64,000 nucleotides of DNA, taken from Streptomyces tubercidicus. Lineage in GTDB: Bacteria; Actinomycetota; Actinomycetes; Streptomycetales; Streptomycetaceae. Below the pieces are notes generated by a model that worked only from the letters and a program-made list of their open reading frames with translations, was not told the DNA's origin and ran no database searches. The stretch's first letter is position 1. Each line of letters opens with the position of its first letter. A program made the translations under genes and the position numbers. The stretch is taken from assembly GCF_027497495.1 (NCBI RefSeq), contig NZ_CP114205.1, positions 5,270,001 through 5,334,000 of the forward strand, given 5' to 3'. Of this stretch, positions 58,696 through 64,000 are shown piece after piece.

Positions 58696-59988
58696 TTGGC
58701 CCCCACTTCCCAGGCGCCCGCCTCCCAGGCCCCCGCCTCCCAGGCCCCCGCCTCCCAGGCCCCCGCGCCGCCGGTCCCGCCGTCGGCGCCCCCTGTGAGC
58801 CCCGCACCACCGCGTCGTCCGCCGCCGTGGCTGCGCCCGACCATCCGGATACGGCTGACGCTGCTCTACGGCGGCATGTTCCTGGTGGCCGGGGTCGTCC
58901 TGCTCACGCTCATCTACTTCCTGGCGGCCCACACCCTCAAGGAGGGCACCCCGGAGTTCCGGGTCATCGGCACCAACCTCCGGGTCGGCAACGTCAGTTG
59001 TCCCGGCCTGCCGTCGGTCGGCACGGTCGATGAGATCAACGCGGCGATCGGCGACTGCCTCCGCGGCCGGCGTGAACTGGCGCTGCGCGCCTTCCTGAAC
59101 CACTCCCTGGCCGTGCTGCTGGGTTTGACGGTGGTGGCGTTCGCGTTCGGTTATGCGATGGCGGGGCGGGTGTTGTCGCCGTTGGGGCGGATTACGCGGA
59201 CGGCGCAGCGGGTGGCGGGTTCGGATTTGCATCGTCGGATTGAGCTGGGGGGTCCGGATGATGAGTTGAAGGAGCTGGCGGACACGTTTGATCAGATGCT
59301 GGATCGGTTGGATCGGGCGTTTGAGTCGCAGCGGCGGTTCGTGGCGAATGCGTCGCATGAGTTGCGGACGCCGTTGGCGATCAATCGGACGTTGTTGGAG
59401 GTGCAGCTGGCGGATCCGGGGGCGTCGCCGGAGTTGGTGCAGTTGGGGAAGACGTTGCTGGCGACGAATGAGCGCAGTGAGCAGTTGGTGGAGGGGTTGT
59501 TGCTGTTGGCGCGCAGTGAGAACCGGGTGGTGGACAAGAAGCCGGTGGATCTGGCGGAGGTGGCGTCGCAGGCGGTAGATCAGTCGCGGGAGGAGGCGCA
59601 GGCCAAGGGGGTGGCGCTGGGTGGGGCGCGGGCGCAGGTGTTTGTACAGGGGAACGGGGTGTTGTTGGAGCGGATCGCGTTGAATTTGGTGCAGAACGCG
59701 GTGCGGTACAACGTGGCGGAGGGGGGTTGGGTGGAGGTGGTCACGGAGCCGCAGCCGGGGTGTGCGGTGTTGGTGGTGGCCAATACGGGGCCGGTGGTGC
59801 CGGCGTATGAGGTGGAGAATCTGTTTGAGCCGTTCCGGCGGTTGCGGACGGAGCGGACCGGGAGTGACAAGGGTGTGGGGCTGGGGTTGTCGATCGTGCG
59901 GTCGGTGGTGCGGGCGCATGACGGGAGCATCACGGCTCAGCCGCGGGAGGGTGGCGGTCTGGTGATGCGGGTCGTCCTGCCGCTCTGA
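58696..59988 (+). CDS. Sensor histidine kinase
   Basis: A 430-residue HAMP-type kinase. A Pro/Ala-rich arm with four 'SQAPA' units (15-bp repeats) precedes transmembrane helix 1 (about 54-76), a short extracellular loop with two Cys, transmembrane helix 2 (about 138-158) and a HAMP domain. The DHp domain has 'FVANASHELRTPLAIN' (phospho-His about 219). The ATPase domain has 'LNLVQNAVRYN' (N box), 'NLFEPFRRL' and 'GSDKGVGLGLSIV' (G box). TTG 58696 is the first in-frame start and has no own ribosome-binding site. GTG 58795 is an alternative. No response regulator gene is adjacent. Codon use changes sharply at about 59125. Confidence 0.9.
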   Translation: MAPTSQAPASQAPASQAPASQAPAPPVPPSAPPVSPAPPRRPPPWLRPTIRIRLTLLYGGMFLVAGVVLLTLIYFLAAHTLKEGTPEFRVIGTNLRVGNVSCPGLPSVGTVDEINAAIGDCLRGRRELALRAFLNHSLAVLLGLTVVAFAFGYAMAGRVLSPLGRITRTAQRVAGSDLHRRIELGGPDDELKELADTFDQMLDRLDRAFESQRRFVANASHELRTPLAINRTLLEVQLADPGASPELVQLGKTLLATNERSEQLVEGLLLLARSENRVVDKKPVDLAEVASQAVDQSREEAQAKGVALGGARAQVFVQGNGVLLERIALNLVQNAVRYNVAEGGWVEVVTEPQPGCAVLVVANTGPVVPAYEVENLFEPFRRLRTERTGSDKGVGLGLSIVRSVVRAHDGSITAQPREGGGLVMRVVLPL

Positions 59989-60201
59989 CGCAGGCCGGGG
60001 CGCCGGGCGATCCCACCCGCAGGGCAGGCCACCGGCCCGGCCCCGGCCCGGCTCGGATGGCAGGACCCGGCCTCCGGCCCGGTACCCCCGCCCCGTACCG
60101 CGTCCGTCGTACAAGGCGGGCGCACCCTACTCCCCAGGGAGGCGGCCGGGTTCCGCCCGGGGTACCGGCCGCCCGTCCCGGCCCCTCCCTAGGATTCACG
60201 T

Positions 60202-62904
60202 ATGGATCTGCGAGGTATCCGACTGCGCGGCCGACGCTGGTACGCCGCCGCGGGCGCGCTGGCCGTCCTCATAGGAGGCGGCAGCTGGGCGGCCGCCTCC
60301 TCGGACGCCGCGCCCGCCGTCCACCGCACGGACCGGCTGATGACGATGCCGGAGAAGCCCGGCAGCACGAAGAAGGTGCGGATCGACACCTCCTTCTTCA
60401 CGGCGCGGGGCGGCTCCGGCGGGCGGCGGCCCGCGGTGCTGCTCGCGCACGGCTTCGGCGCCAGCAAGGCGAACCTCCGCCCCCAGGCCGAGCGGCTGGC
60501 CCGGGACGGCTACGCCGTACTGACCTGGTCGGCGCGCGGCTTCGGGAAGTCCACCGGCAAGATCGGGCTGAACGATCCGGACGGCGAGGTCGCCGATGCC
60601 CGCCGGCTGATCGACTGGCTGGCCAAGCGCCCCGAAGTGCAGCTCGACAAGGCCGGTGACCCCCGGGTGGGGATGGCCGGCGGCTCCTACGGCGGGGCGA
60701 TCTCGCTGCTGACGGCCGGCCACGACCGGCGCGTCGACGCCCTTGCCCCGCAGATCACCTACTGGAACCTCGCCGACGCCCTCTTCCCGCACGGGGTGTT
60801 CAAGAAGCTGTGGGCCGGGATCTTCTTCACCACCGGCTCGGCGGGCGCCCCCACCGGCTCCGCCGGGCCCGCGCCCACCACGTCCGGGGGCTGCGGGCGC
60901 TTCGAGCCCGCGCTGTGCCGGATGTACGAGCGGGTCGCCGTCCACGGCAAGCCGGACGACGCGGCCCGTGACCTCCTGGCGGGCCGCAGCCCGTCCGCCG
61001 TCGGCGACCGCATCAAGGTGCCGACGCTGCTCATGCAGGGCCAGACCGACTCGCTGTTCCCGCTCGACCAGTCCGACGCCCTGTACCGGCAGCTCCGCAA
61101 GAACGGGGCGCCGGTCGGCGTCGACTGGATCTCCGGCGGGCACGACGGCGGGGACCGGGAGGCCGCCCGCCTGGAGGGGCGGACGAAGACCTGGTTCGAC
61201 CGCTACCTCAAGGGCCACAAGCACGCCGACACCGGGCCCGGGTTCCGGATCAGCCGCAGCGGGGGAGTGGACTCCACCAACGGCGCGGTGCGGCTGCGCG
61301 GCGCGAGCGCGGACCGCTACGCCGGACTGGACCACGACCCCCGGCGGATCCCGCTGACCGGCCGTCCGCAGACCTTCAGCAACCCGCCCGGCGCCGGACC
61401 CCCGGCGATCTCCGCGGTGCCCGGGGTGGGCGCGCTCGGCAACCTCTCCTCGCTCGGCGCGGGCGGGCTGTCCCTGGACTTCCCCGGCCAGTACGCCCGT
61501 TTCGAATCGGCGCCGCTGCGCAGCCCCGTCCATCTCACCGGCAGCCCCACCGCCACCGTCCATGTGCGGTCCGACTCCCCGGACGCGGTGTTCTTCGCCA
61601 AGGTCTACGACGTGGCCCCGGACGGCCGCCGCCAGGTGCTGCCGTCCCAGCTCGTCACCCCGTACCGGATCAAGGACGCCCACGACGGGCGGACCGTGCG
61701 GCTCCGGATGCCCGCCGTCGACCATGACTTCGCGGCCGGTCACCGGCTGCGGCTGGTGCTCTCCGCCACCGACCTCGGCTATGCGTCACCGGCCGAACCC
61801 GCCCGCTACACCGTCTCCTTGAAGGGCGGCACGCTCAGCGTGCCCACCGTGCCCGAGGTGCGCAGCGCCGCCGCCCCGCTGCCCGCCTGGACCTGGGCGC
61901 TGCCCGCCGCGGCCGCGGCGGTGGCCGCGCTGCTGCTGCTCACCGCCCGCCGCCGGATCACGGCCCCCGCGCCCGACCCCGCGCTCGACGGGGTGCCGCT
62001 CCAGATCAGCGAGCTGAGCAAGCGGTACGCCAAGTCCGCCGCCCGGTATGCCGTACGGGAGCTGTCCTTCCGCGTCGAGAAGGGGCAGGTGCTGGGTCTG
62101 CTGGGGCCCAACGGCGCGGGCAAGACCACCACCCTGCGGATGCTGATGGGGCTGATCACGCCCGACGAGGGGGAGATCAGGGTCTTCGGGCACGCCATCC
62201 GGCCGGGCGCCCCGGTGCTGTCGCGGGTCGGCGCGTTCGTGGAGGGCCCCGGTTTCCTGCCGCATCTGTCCGGCCGCGCCAACCTCGACCTGTACTGGCA
62301 GGCCACCGGCCGTCCCGCCGCCGACGCGCACCTCGACGAGGCGCTGGAGATCGCCGGTCTCGGCGACGCCCTGCAACGCGCCGTGCGCACCTACTCCCAG
62401 GGCATGCGGCAGCGCCTCGCCCTGGCCCAGGCCATGCTGGGCCTGCCGGATCTGCTGATCCTCGACGAGCCGACGAACGGGCTCGACCCGCCGCAGATCC
62501 GGGAGATGCGGGACGTGATGATCCGCTACGCCGCCGCCGGACGCACCGTCATCGTCTCCAGCCATCTGCTGTCCGAGGTCGAACAGAGCTGTACCCATCT
62601 GGTCGTCATGGACCGCGGCCGGCTGGTGCAGGCCGGTCCGGTCGCCGAGATCGTCGGTTCCGGCGACACCCTGCTGGTCGGGGTCGCGGAGGAGGTCGGT
62701 GACGCGGTGGTGGAGAAGGTGGCCGCGCTGCCGGGCGTCGTCTCGGCCGTACGCGCCGAGGGCGGTCTGCTGGTACGGCTGGACGGCCTCGGTACACCCC
62801 AACTGCTCGCCGAACTCCTCCGGCTGGAGGTCCCGGTGGACCGCGTCGGCCCGCACCGCCGCCTGGAGGACGCCTTCCTCACCCTGATCGGAGGGGACCG
62901 ATGA
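60202..62904 (+). CDS. Fusion of extracellular S15/CocE-type hydrolase with ABC ATP-binding domain
   Basis: A 900-residue two-part protein. Residues about 13-33 form a transmembrane or signal segment. Residues about 50-550 are an alpha/beta hydrolase of the X-Pro dipeptidyl-peptidase/CocE class with 'MAGGSYGGAISLL' (Ser about 160), 'LMQGQTDSLFP' (Asp about 280) and 'SGGHDGG' (His about 313), plus the jelly-roll C domain. A second transmembrane segment lies at about 563-583. Residues about 595-900 are an ABC NBD with 'LLGPNGAGKTTTLRML' (about 635), 'YSQGMRQRLALAQAML' and 'LLILDEPTNGLDPP'. So the hydrolase is outside and the ATPase inside. It overlaps the permease gene by 4 nt. Confidence 0.92.
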   Translation: MDLRGIRLRGRRWYAAAGALAVLIGGGSWAAASSDAAPAVHRTDRLMTMPEKPGSTKKVRIDTSFFTARGGSGGRRPAVLLAHGFGASKANLRPQAERLARDGYAVLTWSARGFGKSTGKIGLNDPDGEVADARRLIDWLAKRPEVQLDKAGDPRVGMAGGSYGGAISLLTAGHDRRVDALAPQITYWNLADALFPHGVFKKLWAGIFFTTGSAGAPTGSAGPAPTTSGGCGRFEPALCRMYERVAVHGKPDDAARDLLAGRSPSAVGDRIKVPTLLMQGQTDSLFPLDQSDALYRQLRKNGAPVGVDWISGGHDGGDREAARLEGRTKTWFDRYLKGHKHADTGPGFRISRSGGVDSTNGAVRLRGASADRYAGLDHDPRRIPLTGRPQTFSNPPGAGPPAISAVPGVGALGNLSSLGAGGLSLDFPGQYARFESAPLRSPVHLTGSPTATVHVRSDSPDAVFFAKVYDVAPDGRRQVLPSQLVTPYRIKDAHDGRTVRLRMPAVDHDFAAGHRLRLVLSATDLGYASPAEPARYTVSLKGGTLSVPTVPEVRSAAAPLPAWTWALPAAAAAVAALLLLTARRRITAPAPDPALDGVPLQISELSKRYAKSAARYAVRELSFRVEKGQVLGLLGPNGAGKTTTLRMLMGLITPDEGEIRVFGHAIRPGAPVLSRVGAFVEGPGFLPHLSGRANLDLYWQATGRPAADAHLDEALEIAGLGDALQRAVRTYSQGMRQRLALAQAMLGLPDLLILDEPTNGLDPPQIREMRDVMIRYAAAGRTVIVSSHLLSEVEQSCTHLVVMDRGRLVQAGPVAEIVGSGDTLLVGVAEEVGDAVVEKVAALPGVVSAVRAEGGLLVRLDGLGTPQLLAELLRLEVPVDRVGPHRRLEDAFLTLIGGDR

Positions 62905-63764
62905 CCGCGACCCCCACGGCGGCACGGGCGCCGGGCTACCGCCCGCGCCGCACCCTCCCGCTGCGCGTCGAGGCCCGGCGCCAGCTGCGGCGCCGCCGCA
63001 CACTGGTGATCGCTGCCGTCCTGGCGCTGCTGCCGTTCGTGCTGGTGGCGGCGTTCGCGATCGGCGGTGACCCGGAAGGCCGCGGCAACGGCCGGATCAC
63101 GCTGATGGACGGGGCGACCGCGTCCGGCGGCAACTTCGCCGCGACCGCGCTGTTCGTCTCCGCGGGCTTTCTGCTGGTGGTGCCGGTGGCGCTGTTCTGC
63201 GGGGACACCGTCGCGTCGGAGGCGAGCTGGTCGTCGCTGCGCTATCTGCTCGCCGCGCCGGTGCCACGGGCCCGGCTGCTGCTGAGCAAGCTCACCGTCG
63301 GGCTGCTGTTCAGCGCCGCCGCGATGCTGCTGCTGCCGCTGGTCGCGCTGGCCGTGGGCAGCGCCGCGTACGGCTGGGGGCCGCTGCAACTGCCCACCGG
63401 CGGTGCGCTGTCCGCGGGCGAGGCGGTGCCGCGGCTGGCCGTCGTGGTCGGCTACCTCTTCGTCAGCCAGCTGGTCACCGCGGCCCTGGCGTTCTGGCTG
63501 TCGACGGTGACCGACGCGCCGCTGGGCGCGGTCGGCGGTGCCGTCGGGCTGACCATCGTCGGCAATGTCCTCGATCAGGTCACCGCCCTCGGCGCCTGGC
63601 GGAATGTGCTGCCGGCGCACTGGCAGTACTCCTGGGTGGACGCCCTCCAGCCCCGGATGGAGTGGTCCGGGATGATCCAGGGCTTGGCGGTCTCGGTGGC
63701 GTACGCCCTGGTGCTGGGCGCGCTGGCGTTCCGGGGGTTCGCGCGCAAGGACGTGGTGTCGTGA
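62901..63764 (+). CDS. ABC-2 type transporter permease
   Basis: A 287-residue permease with six hydrophobic segments: about residues 33-53, 72-95, 117-150, 170-200, 205-222 and 255-280. 'FCGDTVASEASWSSLRYLLAAPVPRARLLLSKL' is the cytoplasmic-loop motif typical of ABC-2 permeases. ATG 62901 overlaps the stop of the hydrolase-ATPase fusion gene, so both form one transporter. With a hydrolase tethered outside, the pair may export a peptide or ester that is processed on arrival, or take part in cell-envelope self-protection. The substrate is unknown. Confidence 0.92.
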   Translation: MTATPTAARAPGYRPRRTLPLRVEARRQLRRRRTLVIAAVLALLPFVLVAAFAIGGDPEGRGNGRITLMDGATASGGNFAATALFVSAGFLLVVPVALFCGDTVASEASWSSLRYLLAAPVPRARLLLSKLTVGLLFSAAAMLLLPLVALAVGSAAYGWGPLQLPTGGALSAGEAVPRLAVVVGYLFVSQLVTAALAFWLSTVTDAPLGAVGGAVGLTIVGNVLDQVTALGAWRNVLPAHWQYSWVDALQPRMEWSGMIQGLAVSVAYALVLGALAFRGFARKDVVS

Positions 63765-63814
63765 CGGCGGGGTGACCGGGGCAGGGGTGCCTTGCCGCCC
63801 CGGGGCCGCCCCCG

Positions 63815-64000
63815 TCAGGCCGTCGGCCCCTGCATCCGCGCGCTGACCCAGCGCATCGTGCCCTCGCCCAGGCCCCGTACGTAGGTCGCCGCGCTGTGGG
63901 TGCCGTCCGGCACGATCTGCAGCCGGGTGTGCAGCGGACCGTGCCCGTACTGCGCGAGGAACGTCCGGACCTTCGGCAGCACGGTGTGCTCCCGGGACCC
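63815..64000 (-). CDS. Partial CDS, C-terminus of an alpha/beta-hydrolase or esterase-like protein
   Basis: The last 61 codons of a minus-strand gene that enters from the right edge, with its stop at 63817-63815. The end reads 'LQIVPDGTHSAATYVRGLGEGTMRWVSARMQGPTA'-like sequence, given here in parts: 'VPDGTHSAATYVRG' and 'GLGEGTMRWVSARM'. The His in 'DGTHS' is placed like the catalytic His near the C-terminus of esterase-D/enterochelin-esterase-type hydrolases. The rest of the gene is outside the window, so the family assignment is tentative. It is convergent with the ABC permease gene. Confidence 0.6.
   Translation of the reverse strand, partial: GSREHTVLPKVRTFLAQYGHGPLHTRLQIVPDGTHSAATYVRGLGEGTMRWVSARMQGPTA

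Overview
The window looks like a chromosomal segment of Streptomyces or a very close actinomycete. GC is very high with strongly C/G-ending codons. GTG and TTG starts are common, and genes are often coupled through 4-nt ATGA or GTGA overlaps. Many genes are paired with divergent TetR, MarR, LacI, XRE or MmyB-type regulators, and many proteins are secreted. I see no rRNA, tRNA, insertion sequence, integrase or CRISPR array.

Left part (1-8.1 kb): a possible acyl-CoA carboxylase start that runs off the left edge, a divergent TetR regulator, an acyl-CoA dehydrogenase and a TesB thioesterase form an acyl-CoA catabolism patch. Next comes a cluster of lower GC by eye (about 3.15-8.1 kb). A minus-strand operon there encodes a small CxxC protein, three proteins I cannot identify, a kinase-like protein and an acetyltransferase. 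It diverges from an XRE-family regulator coupled to a second acetyltransferase. I consider this the best candidate for an undescribed system in the window.

8.2-19.3 kb: an HFCD-type flavoprotein and several regulator/target pairs with clear inverted-repeat operators. The pairs are MarR with dienelactone hydrolase, TetR with a small membrane protein, and an MmyB-like regulator with an SDR enzyme. Agmatinase and a phosphatase-like protein are also here, followed by an ABC ATPase, YhgE/Pip membrane protein and TetR operon.

19.5-30.4 kb: secreted and export functions. These are a GH65-type glycoside hydrolase with a discoidin-like domain, a 1316-residue fused two-half ABC exporter, a secreted PS-10-type peptidase and a secreted GH3 beta-N-acetylhexosaminidase.

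30.5-56.4 kb: a sugar and inositol region interrupted by housekeeping genes. A Gfo/Idh oxidoreductase, a DUF993 protein and a TIM-barrel isomerase form a tightly coupled operon next to a MarR-acetyltransferase fusion. A RecD2-like helicase, citrate synthase, a CopZ-like chaperone and a DedA protein follow. The myo-inositol genes then run to 56.4 kb: a LacI-controlled iolG-like gene, an MFS transporter, a second iolG-like gene, an iolE-like gene, and the operon iolC, Cgl0159-family aldolase-like gene, iolB, iolD, mmsA. Together they would import myo-inositol, oxidise it to inosose, dehydrate and hydrolyse it, isomerise and phosphorylate the product, cleave it, and convert malonate semialdehyde to acetyl-CoA. 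The intergenic DNA here is unusually rich in tandem repeats.

56.5-64 kb: a proline-rich membrane protein, an acetyltransferase preceded by a possible leader peptide, a sensor histidine kinase with an abrupt internal codon-usage switch, and an unusual fusion of an extracellular S15-type hydrolase to an ABC ATPase, coupled to its permease. The window ends inside a minus-strand hydrolase-like gene.
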